64,000 nt of DNA, from the NCBI GenBank assembly GCA_002104985.1, contig MCGO01000014.1, forward strand, positions 1 through 64,000. Direction: 5' to 3'. Below the pieces are notes generated by a model, which worked only from the letters and a program-made list of their open reading frames with translations, ran no database searches and was not told where the DNA came from. This DNA comes from Rhizoclosmatium globosum (Eukaryota > Chytridiomycota > Chytridiomycetes > Chytridiales > Chytriomycetaceae). A program made the translations under genes and the position numbers. Positions 1 through 12,120 of this stretch are shown here, one piece after another (positions within the stretch are counted from its first letter, which is position 1; each line of letters opens with the position of its first letter).

Positions 1-30
1 TGAAGAACTGTACGGAAAAGGTGAAGAAAT

Positions 31-522
31 TCAGTATCGTATATTTGGGTGAACGCGATGGATGTATAGCGATTTCTGGAATTTGGTGGCTGAAGATTCG
101 TGAGGTTGTTCCCTTAAGCCCCCCTCCACCAACGCATTGATATCGTTAGCCGTTCCTTGCAGCCACGTCGCAAACTCTTCCTAACTCAGGCGTATCAACT
201 CACATCATCCGAAAAGCCTTGAGCATTCAGCAGCAGATTCGCCTCATCCAAGGTATCGACAATGTCCTCCTGACACTGAGTGTTCTGAATGTTCAACGCA
301 AGACTACAAAGCAAAGCAGAGCAATTGTCAGCAATCGAATGATGTCTGGTATTAGGTAAAGGTAAAGGTAAAGCATCCTCACTTTCGCAGCGTGTCCCAT
401 TGAATTCCGATTGGCAACGTCCATTCTTTAGTCACTTTTGCGGGATGGTTTGCTTCTTGGGCCGAGGCAGTTGTGCTGAAGATGGCGAGAGTTGCGAGAA
501 CGGCGGCGATGAAGACCTTCAT
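31..522 (-). CDS. Small secreted protein, unrecognised
   Basis: Starting at the ATG at 522, the first residues (MKVFIAAVLATLAIFSTTASA) form a clear signal peptide with a cleavage site near ASA-QE. An ATG at 561 would add 13 residues, but the inner start gives the better signal. Exon 1 ends after IQWDTLRK at a GTGAGG donor, and a first intron runs to TTTGTAG near 301. The second exon reads NLALNIQNTQCQEDIVDT and so on, ending FSDD. It is followed by GTGAGT and, only 23 nt later, GTTAG, after which the frame stays open to a TGA at 31-33. That 3' end is uncertain, because 23 nt is very short for an intron. The gene is head-to-head with GET3, with 45 bp between the ATGs. I do not recognise the family. 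Confidence 0.5.
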
Positions 523-567
523 TGGTTTGATTGGTTGGCTCAGGCTGGAAAAAAAGGACAATACAAA

Positions 568-1965
568 ATGGGTGAGTGTTTCAAACTAGGACTGCCCCTG
601 AGACTGCCACCTGGAACAGCAAAGTGTGATTGCATTGACATGATTCGGAACATGCACAAAGGCCCTGTGTCCCTGATCTCCCTCATAGCCTGTACCCGCA
701 AACTGTGCTCTAAACACACCCAATCCCCCTTTTAGCCGACGAACAACTTCCAGGAAACATCCAAAACATCCTCGACCAAGAGTCTCTCAGATGGATCTTT
801 GTCGGAGGAAAGGGTGGGTGTCGGAAAGACCACTAACTCGTACGTTGCCTTTGACGTTTTTCGCTTCCCTCTGCTTCAGTCCAATTTACTCATTCCTTCC
901 GGGGCAAAACAGATGTTCCCTTGCCGTTCAACTTGCCGCTGTCAGAGAGAAGGTTCTCTGATCTCAACGGACCCGGCCCACAACTTGTCTGGTTAGTTTC
1001 ACTTCGAGTTTGGTTGTGGGGATACTAGCGAATCTGAAACAACACTACAGATGCCTTCTGCCAAAGTTACCAAGGTTCCTATGCTCGTGAACGGATTCGA
1101 CAACTTGTACGCCATGGAAATCGACCCAAACAGCAGCATGCAGGAAATGTTGGACAGCAACTGTAAGTAGCGAAGAAGGAAGGAGAACCCGAAAGAAAGC
1201 TGACCACGTCATATCCAACAACACAGCCGAAGACTCAGCCATGCAAACCGGTCTCCAAGAGCTCGCCTTCGCCATCCCAGGTGTCGACGAAGCCATGGGT
1301 TTCGCAGAAGTCATGAAACTCGTCAAATCCCTCGACTACTCAACCGTCGTCTTTGACACAGCCCCAACAGGCCACACCCTCCGTTTCCTCTCCTTCCCTT
1401 CCGTCCTCGACAAGGCCCTCGGAAAATTGAGTGAACTCGGTGGACGCTTTGGACCCATGATTTCTCAAATGTCCAGCTTGATGGGTGCCCAAGGTGCGAG
1501 CCCGGAAGACATGTTTGAAAAGTTGAATAGCATGAGAAGTGTGATTCAGGAGGTCAACGCGCAGTTCCAGGACCCGGATAAGACTACATTCATTTGTGTC
1601 TGTATTTCAGAGTTCTTGTCTTTGTATGAGACGGAGAGAATGATTCAGGATTTGGCTGGATTCAATATTGATGTGCACAATATTATTGTGAACCAGTTGT
1701 TGTACCCAAAGAAGGGTGAGAATCTTTTTAATTTATTAGATGAGGTTCTGCATATGCTAAATTGTTCCTACCGATAGAATCTAACTGTGACCAATGTCTC
1801 GTGCGTGCCAAGATGCAAGCGAAATACTTGAACCAAATCCACGACTTGTACGAAGACTTCCACATCATCAAGCTCCCACTCTTGACCCAGGAAGTTCGTG
1901 GTGTAGACAAAATCAAGGAATTCTCCAAGATGCTCGTTGAGGAGTACGTTCCACCAAAGCAGTAA
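568..1965 (+). CDS. GET3: GET3/ArsA-type ATPase, tail-anchored protein targeting factor
   Basis: Cytosolic homodimeric ATPase that hands tail-anchored membrane proteins to the ER GET receptor. Exon 1 is only ATG-G, followed by a GTGAGT donor. Later exons encode [19 protein letters not shown], the P-loop GGKGGVGKTT, the switch I segment [12 protein letters not shown], then [22 protein letters not shown] and NQLLYP. The zinc-binding CxxC is NCDQC, and the protein ends [11 protein letters not shown]...YVPPKQ, as in fungal GET3. Single-base indels break the frame at about 815 (one extra G inside the P-loop), about 955 (VLLIS) and twice near 1055-1065 (GQKFTKV). The rest is intact, so I read these as sequence errors. 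It is convergent with the NADH dehydrogenase gene, about 210 bp apart. Confidence 0.93.
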
Positions 1966-2177
1966 ATGTTTGTTAAAAAAAAGCTCCGTATATATATTCG
2001 TTGATTTGGGATGATGTCTTTTTCTGTACTGATACGTTCATAAAAAATTGCTTCAAACGCCTTTTTTTATTAATTGCTCTCCATTAGAGGTTCTAGAACC
2101 GATGCGTAATAAGCTAACAAACAAAACTTGGGGAGGAAACTTGGAGGAAGAATGCGATTTATGGGATTCGCCTTGGT

Positions 2178-4028
2178 TTACTCGCGGGAGATGTCACGGC
2201 CGAAAGTCTTGGCCTTCAACCAATCGAAACCAACGAGAACTCTGTTTCTCAGTGAGAACAGGTTGCTCATGTAAGCAGAGCGCCAGAACAGGTAGGTCAT
2301 GGCTCCACTCAAGTGAATACCAAAAGGAAGGTCGGCGATAGCCTTATCGCCACCAACGTATGCAAGAGATCCTTGGTGATTGTAACTACAAAAATGGAAA
2401 TTTCTTAGAATCTCGTTCCAAACGAATAGAAAGGTCCCACTTACACAAATGGTTGAAGCTTTTGCACAAATTCTTCAGGTTTGTTTCCCTCTTCAACAAA
2501 CTTGCTCTTTTCCCGCTTCAAAGCGTACAATTGAGCAAATTGTTCTGCCAAGTATGCTCCTTGTCGAGAAGCAACTTGAGCTGTAGGAGCCCACTTTGTT
2601 GCTGAACAGTCACCCAATGCATAGATTGATCCCTTAGATCCCTTCACCGCGAGCCAATCATCCACAACAAGACCACGTCTTTGGTTCTGCAAGTCCTTTG
2701 GCAATTTCGAAATCAAATCCGAGACAAGTGGTCTCGCAGTATTTCCAGTTGCCCAAACAAGAAGTCCAAACGGAATCGTCTCCAACTCCTTATCCTTATT
2801 CAACACCAAAATATCTTTTTGATGCACCTCCTTCACCATCGTATTGTTCAAAATCTCCACCTTGTTTTCCGCAAAAGTGCGTTCCGTATATTGAATGAGG
2901 TCTTTCGGGAACATTCCGAGTACATGAGGTGTCGCCTCAACAAGAGTGATTTTAAACTTTCCAGCAATGTCCGGGTACCAGGTTTGGATATCGTCGTTCA
3001 AGAAATCGTGCAGTTCTGCAGCATATTCTACTCCAGTGGGTCCTCCACCCACAACAACCATGTGCAAGAGACGGTTGATTTCTGATTCGGGTTGGCCTGG
3101 GAACGTAGCGGATTCGAGGCAGTCGAGAAGTTGGGTTCTGATTCGACGTGCATCCCTGTTTTCTCTCGTTAGCAATACGTAAAAAACATGGAACGATAAG
3201 AAAATCGTACCAAGCTTCCTTCAAGAAACAGGCTGGTGATGGAAGAAATGGTGATTAGCATTGAATTATCTGTCCGATAAGGGGATATATCACCATTCTC
3301 TTTGACACCAGGGATTCCAAATGTGGCATTCTCTGCACCAACACCAACAACAAGATAATCGTACTTGATTTCAGATTTCGAAACAGCGCCCTGGATCTCA
3401 CTGCTGTCCTCGACAGTGATCACCTTCTTTGTAGGATCGATATTTGTGCAGTTTCCTTCGACATACAAGATCTCCCTCCTCTTGAATCTAGTCAAGAAAC
3501 GAATAGGCTGCATAATTGAGCGCAACTCGACAGTTCCAACGGTACTACTTGGGAGGAGTGGTGTAAAGAGGAAATAGGCGCGTGGAGAAACGAGGACGAC
3601 GTTGTAGTTTTCAGTGTCGAGATCTTTGAGGAGCGAGGTTGATCCCCATCCAGTTCCAAGGATTGCGATTGTTTCTTTGCTGTGGTCCCACTCGAACTGC
3701 GGCAGTGGATGGCGCGATTCGTAGACGGTCCAGGCAAACACGGCGAGACCCACGGCGGCCGACCCTGTTTGACAGTACGAGGTTAGGTTGGTTGAGAAGG
3801 AGCGGGTGTGGGTTGCAAGGCTGGGGGTCGTGGGTGATAAGCATCTCGAGGGAGACACAAAGGATTGACAGCTCCGATTTGTAAGAAACTACACTCACCC
3901 TTGAGCACCCGTTTAGTCCATTTGAATCGAGGTGCCTTTGGAGTAGATGTAGCTACGGTACTGCTGAACCGCGACGTTGGGACTTTGGCGGTGGCGAAAC
4001 GAACTGACGCTCGAGATAATGCGAGCAT
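2178..4028 (-). CDS. NDE1: Alternative (type II) NADH:ubiquinone oxidoreductase, mitochondrial
   Basis: Single-subunit, non-proton-pumping NADH dehydrogenase of the inner mitochondrial membrane. Five exons read cleanly. The N-terminus (MLALSRASVRFATAKV) is rich in Arg, Ser and Ala, as in a mitochondrial presequence. A hydrophobic segment (GSAAVGLAVFAWTVY) precedes the FAD-binding Rossmann motif ILGTGWGS. A 25-nt mini-exon encodes CFLKEAW, and the next exon opens DARRIRTQLLDC. The second nucleotide-binding motif is VVVGGGPTGVEYAAEL, followed by WATGN and ALGDCSA. The last exon (YNHQGSLAYVGGDKAI to GRDISRE) is typical of the family. Whether it faces the matrix (NDI) or the intermembrane space (NDE) cannot be decided here; the hydrophobic anchor after the presequence favours external. 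No frameshifts are seen. Confidence 0.93.
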
Positions 4029-4351
4029 GGCCTTCGGAATTTTTGTAGGGTAACTTTTTGGTCAGACCATTCCTTCTGGCTTGCCCACGTGCTCGATTTC
4101 AGTTAGTAAGTCGATAACGATAAGAGAAGGTTTCATCATTACTGAGCAGACAGCTTTTGGGATATAAAAAGGATGCGAAGAGAGACAAAACTCAAGAACT
4201 TTGGGCTTGGGAAGATTTGAATTATTAATGATTTATAATACCCGAAAAAGAGAGTATTGTGCAATAGTAGACAGATAAAAAGAATTGTCAGTTTCTTTCC
4301 AACCTTCAAGTCTTAGCTACACAAACCAAGGCCAACTGAACATACCGAAAA
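4029..4351. promoter_or_regulatory. Divergent promoter region between NDE-like and androglobin-like genes
   Basis: A 323-bp gap separates two divergent start codons. It holds a TATAAAAA at 4163-4170, about 180 bp upstream of the androglobin-like ATG, which implies either a long 5' leader or no role for the box. Nothing else is recognisable. Confidence 0.35.
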
Positions 4352-7300
4352 ATGAAGAAGGTCGTTGATAGCGCAAAAGGTGGCGCTGGTCTGAAATCTG
4401 GAAGCCTTAAGAAGACAGCACAAGGAGCATCAACAATTTTGGCAAATGCAGCCGCCGCTGCAGCATCCTCTATGATCGGTGCTCAAATTGACGATCCCGT
4501 CGAGGCTCCAGTTATCATATTCCCGGAATGGAGTGACGCGGAAATAGCGGCGGAGAAGTGGTCGACAAAACACACGTTTGAGGACCCAGAAGGGTTTGCT
4601 CCTCTACCAAAATCACTTCGCGTTCTACTACCACCAAACTCGAATCAAAATGGATATGCCCAGAAGAGGTGAAGTTTATTTCGTGCCCTGTCCCTTGATT
4701 CTGACGAAACCCCAGACATATTGATATTCTTGGTGACGGATCAACCCCTATTGGAGTCGCTGCACCCACTTTAGTTGAAGACTCGTTCTGTATTGTTCCA
4801 ATCGCTACTCCAGTAGCAACTCCATCTGCTGCAAACGCGGCGCACACAGCAAGCGCGAGAGCAAAATTACAATCTGGAGATGAAAACGAAGTCACCGCCG
4901 ACGGGACTGTAGTCGAGAATAATTCTTTGGAGTATGAACACCCAGTCGCGGCGTCCACTTCCAACACGAACTTGCTTGCAGCAGCTCCAGATATTATGTT
5001 CTCTGGAATCGACAGCCAAGGACAAAACGCATCCTCTATAAATCTCGTAGAAGATGTGAATAACACCGTGTTGGCCCAAGACACGGAAAAGGAAAACTTG
5101 GCTGCGACATCAAGATTATTTCAGCAAAATCGTCATCTGATTGGGTCTGAATTAATCCGTCAAATCCTCGCAACATTTCACCTTCTATATGATCAATCAA
5201 AGACTTCTCGTGCAAACAACCTCCCTGACGAGTTCACACCGTGGGACAACTTGTACCCGAAAGGAAAAGACGGTTTACCCATGTATAACCCATCTGGTCG
5301 ATACGCAGTGAAGCTCTTTTGGCTTGGCTGTTGGCGAAAAGTGATTGTGGATGACAGAATCCCGGTCGACGAACAAGGACGTCCACTCGTGATCTTCAGT
5401 CCAACTCCACAAGAAATCTGGCCAGTTTTGATCACGAAAGCTCTGTTGAAAGTCGCTACAGCAAGTTATAAAGACTACGACGCCAGTTCAACAAGTTTCA
5501 ATGGGTGTATGGGAAATGGAACCCGTGCCTCATTCGAACATGGAGATTTTGATGTCTTGCATGCCTTAAAAGGATGGGTTCCGGAGCGAATTGCCGTTTG
5601 GGATCGCGAAGAACGTGTGAATCGACTGTGGGGAGTGCTGAATGACTTGAACCTCAAGAATTTGATGAGCTTTCCATCGGCACCAAAAAACGTGATTTGG
5701 GGAGCTCCCGTCGCTCCTGTAGCTGCGGCACCTGCTCCACCTGCCAAAGGAGGTGCAGCTGCTGCAGCAGCCGCGGCCGCCGCTGCTGCTCCATCAACGG
5801 CCCAGGTCACAACAGCTGCGGACAAAGGAGTGCCTAACACCCCTGGCGGAGGAAAGAACGGACCTTACACTATTGCTCTGGCGTTACGGTTTGGCGATGT
5901 GAGTCGATGGTAGTTCAACATAGTACTAACGAGGAAATTGCAAAGGATGCGTCAGAGAAGCTTGATCTCATGACAATCAGCTATTTATTTCGGATTTGTG
6001 ATGTGAAAGAAGTCACCATTGAAGAAGAGGAGGATGGTACGCCAATCACTACCGAGAAGGTGTTGGTAATGAAGCATTACTTCTCTCTTGGGTGACTATA
6101 TTACTATTCAAGTTAAACATATTTTATTGAGACTTCTATGTATAACAGACGAAACAAAAAGACAATCCCACCAGGAACAAAACCTGGCGATGAGGTTTCA
6201 AATTCTGACGATTGCACGGAATTTACGATATCATTCTCTGAATTTGCGAAATCGTATAGGTGAGGGTGCCTTTTGTTGTCCTGGTTAAAGTTCTTCAACC
6301 TTTGATTCATCCATAGGCATCTTATGATTTATCACAATCAAGGCTCGTTTAAAACGCTTCGAACTATTCAGAATATTGTAGATCCGGCAAAGCCTGTCGA
6401 TGCGACTCGTATTCCACCACTTTTATGTATGTTGCTCCTTTCCTTGCCAATCAAAACGCTAATGTTTTTTATCAGATCTTCCTGACGTGGCCAAGGACTG
6501 TCATATATTTTGCTCGCTTTCGACATTTGGCCGAGTCAAAATGGATGGTTTGCCTCAGATTTCGTCGTTGATGATAGAGCAATACGATTGGAAGTTTGAC
6601 CCAGAATCTTCCAAAGTTCCTCAAAAGCCAGTTGTTCGACTGAGCACAAATTCAACTCTTGCCACATATTTCAATTTTCCGGCAGGGTAATATAAGGGTT
6701 CCGCTTACGAAATCATACTGACGGATTAATTCCAAAAGCAACGTAGCGTTTCGATTTGTTGTTGATTGCCCAACATCTTACAGCCTTTCTTTCTGGTCTC
6801 GAGACGAGTTTTTGTTGGAGGATGAGGCAAAATATGTATCGGAACGACTTGGTCTCTGTGTACGTGACATCGACGAAACATTTCCTGCTCAACAAGCAAA
6901 CTCGTGGTTTATGTTGTTCAAGTATGTGTTTCTATGAAGTCAGTTGTATTTAAAAGGGACGTAGGAATCAGTTACGCTTCACTGAGCCAGTCTACCTCGC
7001 CGCTTCATTGTACGTTCCAGATAGTCTTCAAGCGTCCACCTGTCTCCGGATGTTCGACAACGACACAGGCAAAGAGTTACCAAACATATTCCATAATTTA
7101 AAATCTCGCCATTTCCATCCAAACACAGTGAGTTAAATTATGTAAGGACGACATGTCGTTAAACGCCTGTTAGAATGGTTTCACACTTCTCGCGGACAGT
7201 CGAACTGTTGCAGCACGGCCTGCTGGAAAATGGAAACTCAGACTTATTTCTGACCCGACTCCTGTCTATGCTCCCGAAAAGCCACCAACGGAGCTATCGG

Positions 7301-9733
7301 TCAAGCCCATCACACAAGACTTTGAAGATGGATATGTTCCAAATAAGCACAATATCTTATTCAGGTACCTTGATCATTTTATCAAGTTAGAAATCGATTT
7401 TAATGACGGCTTCATCGTAGATCTGTGCTGAAAGTGAAAGACGGTCCTGAAAGTATGGCTTCTTTCCAACTCACGTTTTCCCTTTCGCAAGCAGTGCTGA
7501 AGCTTCAATTATTCGATAATGATGTTGAAATTGCATCAGCTTCGGGGAAAGGAGTTGCAACCATTCACGCAGTGAATCTGGTCCAAGTTATTGAAGAAAC
7601 AATCAGCCCTGCCACAGCACCAGCGGGTGGTAAAGGAGACAAGAAAGATAAAGAAAGGGAAGCCAAAGAAAAGGAAGAAAAGGAGCGTCTCGCAAAGGAA
7701 TCCGCTGCTGCTGTTGCTGCAGCATTAGGGGTAAGCCCCTTTGCTTTGGGAATTCATCTAAATGATCTGCATTATAGGAGAAGCCTCTCCCAAAACATCG
7801 TTATGTCCTCCAAGCAACTATCCAGCCCCTTGACCAAATGAAACCAACATCGCCAAACGTTCAAGCCGCTGTATCAGATGCAAACCGACCCACATCCAGA
7901 GGTGGAAAGCCCGCTCCATCTTCAGCATCTCCATCGAAAGCCAAAAAGAAACAATCTGCTGGACCCGGAGCTGTTGAAGCGACAAGTCCAGCTGGTCCAG
8001 CCGAACCGATATGGATGTGGAAACTGCGTGTTATATCGACAGATACAACGTCGTTAATCGTAGTAAAGGATACCGAGAAAGAGGATCGATATAAGATGAT
8101 CAAAGATTCGTGGGAGGCGAATCAACCAGGCCGTGCTGCAAAGGCTCGCGAATCAAGAGACCAATATTTGAGGTTGACTGAGTCCGGAACCATTAAACCT
8201 GTCGTTATCATGATGACCCCACCTGCTGATGAAAATCCTCCGCCAGTAATTGGAAAGCCTAAAGAAATTGTTGTTACAGCAGTGGGAAGTGACATTGTCT
8301 TCAAGCCTTGGACAATCCTCAAAGAGAACATGAATGGCGGAAGACGGCTTGATACTATACCCGTCCAACCAAGCGTTTTCGGGACAAATGGAGAAAAGGT
8401 GCAGTATGAAATCGCTAAACCTACAACAACTTCAACAGAAGGATCTTTGGGTCGTGCAAACAGTTTACTCGATGAAAATCTGGATTTGACCTCGTTGACT
8501 GTTCCGAGCAGTAAACCCGCCACCGCAGCCAGTGACACTCTGACCAAATTCAACTCAAAACCCAATTTAGTCTCTTCTCCTCTAACTGGAGCACCATTGA
8601 GCGTTGAGGCTCGATCGCCTGCTCTTGAGGGGCAGCAGCCGTTTTCAATTGAAGTTGCGCCAGCTACACCACAACCTCATAGCAATGAGAATTTCCAAAA
8701 TCAATCCGTGGATAACTTATTGAACGAGATCACAGATTCTCCCCAAAAAGTAACCAACATTTCATTTATGAGTGACTCCATCATGACAATACCAGAGGAA
8801 GACGATAACGACACAGGAGAATGCCCAGCGACTGTCAACGAGTTACAAGCATATCTTAAAGGCAAACTGTCTTATACTCGCCGCGCAACTCTGTTCTCAA
8901 TGGGCGCACATCTATCACAAAAGCCTCCTCTTCCGGGAGATGCATTTGAGTTTAAAATGCCAAGTGTGATTCTTCCAGGAGGATATAAAAAAAGCTTGGA
9001 TGCGAAACGAACATCACTAGTCGAAGCTCGAACGTCAGTCACTGGAAGACAATCGCAGGCACCAAACCGAGAGTCAAAAGCCTATGGTCGAAAGAGTTTG
9101 ATGAAGCACATTCAACGACACTCAAGAGACCTCACCATGTTATCGACTGAATCCATATCACAATCCAACCAGTTGGCGTCAGTCGAATCCGTTGCAGAAG
9201 AGGCTGATTTTGTGAGAGAATCTGAGTATGAGGAAGGTCGCGTCTCCGTCTTCCCTGATTCACGAAAGCAAAGTTTTGCCACAACATGGGTTCCGCCACT
9301 ACCATCGAAATTAAAAGGCCGAGTCTTGACTGAAGCAGAAAAGGAAGAGCGGGCACAAAAACGACTTGAGAGAATGCAGGAGCACGTCAAATTCCATGAT
9401 GAAGTGCTAAAAATGCGGTTGGCGGAAAAAGAATATCGCATGCGAGTTAAGCATTACATTCAAGAGAAAATGGAAGAGCGACTCCAGGATATTGATGGTG
9501 AAAAGGGAGAAGACCAGATTAGACGTGAGATGTATCGAGCAAGAGTAGCGAAAGAGTAAGTGGAATCAATTGCTGCATTTGACAGCTTATTAAATGGTAA
9601 TAGGTACGAAGATGCGTCAAAGTTGAAGTTGCAGCAGGAAATGCAACGGGCAGCGGAGTTAGCGGCGTTGGAAGGTGCAGCCGAGGAGCAAGCAAAGGAC
9701 GCTGCCGCTGCGAAAAAGAAAGGGAAAAAGTGA
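4352..9733 (+). CDS. ADGB: Androglobin-like protein (calpain-like domain plus C-terminal coiled coil)
   Basis: About 1,600 residues in some 12 exons, with consistent GT-AG introns and no frameshift. The N-terminal FPEWSDAEIAAEKW and FEDPEG are androglobin signatures. The calpain-like core follows: LIGSELIRQIL, KLFWLGCWRKVIVDD.IP, IWPVLITKALLK, and FDVLHALKGWVPE. I see no calpain QG.CWF catalytic-Cys motif, so protease activity is doubtful. Beta-rich segments follow (LSTFGRVKM, VAFRFVVDCPTSYSLSFWS, VPNKHNILFR). A poly-Ala tract (12 Ala) lies near 5758-5790. The last third holds WMWKLRVISTDT, KEDRYKMIKDSWE and a charged coiled coil ending KKKGKK. In animals a permuted globin with an IQ motif lies mid-protein; I find no equivalent. 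Family members are linked to cilia and sperm flagella, which fits a zoosporic fungus. Confidence 0.85.
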
Positions 9734-9842
9734 GTTTCTTTGAGGCTGTTTTAATAAATTGGATTTGGTTATTTCTTGCCAATGTAGTTACAAAGCAGTC
9801 AAGCAAAAAAGTGTAGCACAAAAATCGACATTGACAACTATC

Positions 9843-10877
9843 ATGACGGATCTCATCCAACAAGAGAAAGCTCGAGTACTGGATATCTCTCTAGTTCCAA
9901 CGGAGTTGATTCTCCTTATCTTTTCATGGCTCCATCCACAAACTGTCCACAAATTCCGACGTCTGAACCAGTGGTTCCACTCCAACCTGTCGGCACGTCA
10001 CTTCACACATATGACAATGAAGAGAATCTTCCCAAACATACACTGTCAAATATCTGATGTGCGAAGGCCGACTAAGTCCAAGGCTTCGTCTCTTGATATC
10101 ATTTGTGTTGCTTGGTGCGAAGCATTCCAGACTTCTTACATTCAACGTCATCTCTCAGTCTTCAGCGAAATTCATTGGCAGTCAACGAAATTCCCGATTG
10201 CTTCTTCAAGTCACTTTGGAAACTTGGTTGGACGACTTGAACATCTGATAGAACTGAACCTCTCGTCCTGTAATATCTCTGGCCATATTCCAATACAAAT
10301 CGGCAACTTGATCCACCTACAACGACTTCTTCTTGACGAAAACGAGTTATCCGGGCCTATTCCACCTGAATTATCTACTTTGACTGAACTTCGCACATTG
10401 TCACTGTCGCGTAACAAACTGACGGGAAGAATACCTGAATTCCTGGAAAGATTTAATGAATTGCAAGTAATCAATCTTTCTCAAAATCAGCTGCAAGGCC
10501 CTATTCCTGCATTCCTGGGGACTCTCTCACATCTACGACAAATTAAACTTGATAATTGCAATCTGTCAGGATTCATACCTGACGCGCTCGGAAATCTCGT
10601 ACATTTAGAGCTTTTACACCTTCAGAACAACAAGCACATCATTGGTGGCGTTCCTCCGACATTTTCTGCCCTTACTGAGATACAAGAGGTGAAACTTGGA
10701 GGAACGAAAATTCACTTGTTTCTTCCCACTGATATCGCTCGCGGTTCACGGCTCTGGGGTTTGCTAATGGAAAACCCATTACCTAGCTTGGTCAGAGTCT
10801 TGGTCTGCAGTGTTATGGGAGTTATCTGCTGTGATGCGATTTTGGATTGGATAATGTTATTCTTCAAATTGTTTTGA
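9843..10877 (+). CDS. F-box-like protein with plant-type leucine-rich repeats, copy 1
   Basis: 344 residues in a single exon. The start is the ATG before TDLIQQEKARVLDIS. Residues about 15-52 (LVPTELILLIFSWLHP...FRRLNQWFHSNLSARHF) resemble an F-box. A linker ends YIQRHLSVFSEIHW, followed by repeats of the plant receptor type (LIELNLSSCNISGHIPIQIG, LRTLSLSRNKLTGRIPE). No signal peptide, transmembrane segment or kinase is present at the N-terminus. The C-terminus (VRVLVCSVMGVICCDAIL...LFFKLF) is unusually hydrophobic and unlike the other copies. It is one of five paralogs in the window. A role as a substrate adaptor of an SCF ubiquitin ligase is inference from the F-box alone. Confidence 0.8.
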   Translation: MTDLIQQEKARVLDISLVPTELILLIFSWLHPQTVHKFRRLNQWFHSNLSARHFTHMTMKRIFPNIHCQISDVRRPTKSKASSLDIICVAWCEAFQTSYIQRHLSVFSEIHWQSTKFPIASSSHFGNLVGRLEHLIELNLSSCNISGHIPIQIGNLIHLQRLLLDENELSGPIPPELSTLTELRTLSLSRNKLTGRIPEFLERFNELQVINLSQNQLQGPIPAFLGTLSHLRQIKLDNCNLSGFIPDALGNLVHLELLHLQNNKHIIGGVPPTFSALTEIQEVKLGGTKIHLFLPTDIARGSRLWGLLMENPLPSLVRVLVCSVMGVICCDAILDWIMLFFKLF

Positions 10878-10931
10878 ATTGATAAACTTCTGTATTTATT
10901 GATGTTTGAAAAGAAATAGCGTATCAACCTG

Positions 10932-11753
10932 TCAATCAAACTTGCTCTTTCTCCGTTCATCCGCTCGTCGGTTCTGGAACCAGTAACGCACATGTTTATT
11001 TTCAGTTCCCAGCTTTTGAGCAAGTTCTTTAAGCATCTTTGGGTCCGGCATCTTGTTTTCCTTGAAGACGGAGGTAAGATAATCGCGTTGCATCTGGCTT
11101 AAATGAACGCGTTTGCGTTGCTTTGTGTTTCCAGAACTCAAATCAGTAGTGGGGCTGGAACGACCTGGTAATTGAACTTGAGCAGAGGGTTCAAACATGA
11201 TGTCTAGCCATTGCGAGATATCAGCGGTGAGTGAATTAGTTGGCTGTTCCAGTGGTCCTGAAAGCAGGAATGCGAAGGGGTCAGCCTCCAAGTTGGAGGC
11301 GAAAAGGTTCGAGTTACACGATGAAGCAGTTTGCGTTTCATCATCTTGCGAGAGAGTTGGGGTTCCAAAGTTGCTGTTCAGTTCTTCCATAAGAACCTCT
11401 GGAACCGAACCCATGGGCGATAAAGTAGTCATGGACGGGGAATCTGCCGTTTGGGTAGATGAAACAATTGAAGGACCACTGAATCTGTATCCAGCTGGGA
11501 TATTAAGTAAAACATCGCCAGGCAGAAAGCCAGGAATGGTAGTGACGACAGTGGGATAGCGTGGTTGAGTGATGATGGTAATGTCTTGCGGAATGTTGCT
11601 TTCGTTCGAGGGCCGAAGTGAGAGATATTCGATAATATCACGTCTACTTGCAAGCTCTCGCACAGAAGGCTCGGCATTGTTGTAGTGAGAAGGGGCGTTG
11701 GAGTGGAGAGTGAATGTTTTTGCCGATGCGGCTGAGTTCTTGATGTAAGCCAT
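10932..11753 (-). CDS. Homeodomain transcription factor
   Basis: 273 residues, intronless, starting MAYIKNSAASAK. The homeodomain is at the extreme C-terminus, about residues 212-270: KQRKRVHLSQMQRDYLTSVF for helix 1, PDPKMLKELAQKLGT for helix 2 and the recognition helix NKHVRYWFQNRRADERRK. The invariant WFQNRR is intact. Upstream, the protein is Ser/Thr/Pro-rich and acidic (SQDDETQTASS), as in an activation domain. It is convergent with F-box/LRR copy 1, 54 bp away. The spacing looks like a typical 60-residue homeodomain, with no TALE insertion. I cannot place it in a named subfamily. Confidence 0.9.
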   Translation of the reverse strand: MAYIKNSAASAKTFTLHSNAPSHYNNAEPSVRELASRRDIIEYLSLRPSNESNIPQDITIITQPRYPTVVTTIPGFLPGDVLLNIPAGYRFSGPSIVSSTQTADSPSMTTLSPMGSVPEVLMEELNSNFGTPTLSQDDETQTASSCNSNLFASNLEADPFAFLLSGPLEQPTNSLTADISQWLDIMFEPSAQVQLPGRSSPTTDLSSGNTKQRKRVHLSQMQRDYLTSVFKENKMPDPKMLKELAQKLGTENKHVRYWFQNRRADERRKSKFD

Positions 11754-12068
11754 GTTGTAGTAGAAGAGAGTTATCCCATTGAATTAAGCACGAATTAGCC
11801 TGGGTTGGAGGAAGAGAGCGACGGGAATGAGAGGTTGCAGGTGATGACCATTGATTGAAAGAAAAAATCACAAATCTTGGCATCAACTTCAACTCAAAGG
11901 AGGACGGCAAGATTGATTACATCCCAAACAGTGTACTAATAGCCAAAGCTTCAGTCTTCTTCCCTTATGTCTGCTGCAGCTGCAAGGACTAAACGGTTGG
12001 TTTGTTCGGCTCAAATTTCCGAAACAACCCTTCGGAAAATTTATTTGGGAAGTTTAAATAAGAAAAAA

Positions 12069-12120
12069 CCAAGGCGGCTCCCCGGGAGCCCGTGGCTCCC
12101 CCCACTCATTTTGAGTCATA
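12069..12120 (-). repeat. Half copy of fold-back repeat
   Basis: Begins CCAAGGCGGCTCCCCGGGAG and ends ACTCATTTTGAGTCATA. It matches the reverse complement of 12673-12724 almost base for base, with one C fewer and two changes in the tail. Confidence 0.8.

Noticed and set aside
400..735. Plus-strand open frame over the start of the first gene and the GET3 leader
   Set aside because: Runs through the GET3 first intron and opposite a clear signal peptide; no protein features.
815..1066. GET3 as a pseudogene
   Set aside because: All catalytic and structural motifs are intact apart from one-base slips of the same kind seen in many other housekeeping genes of the window.
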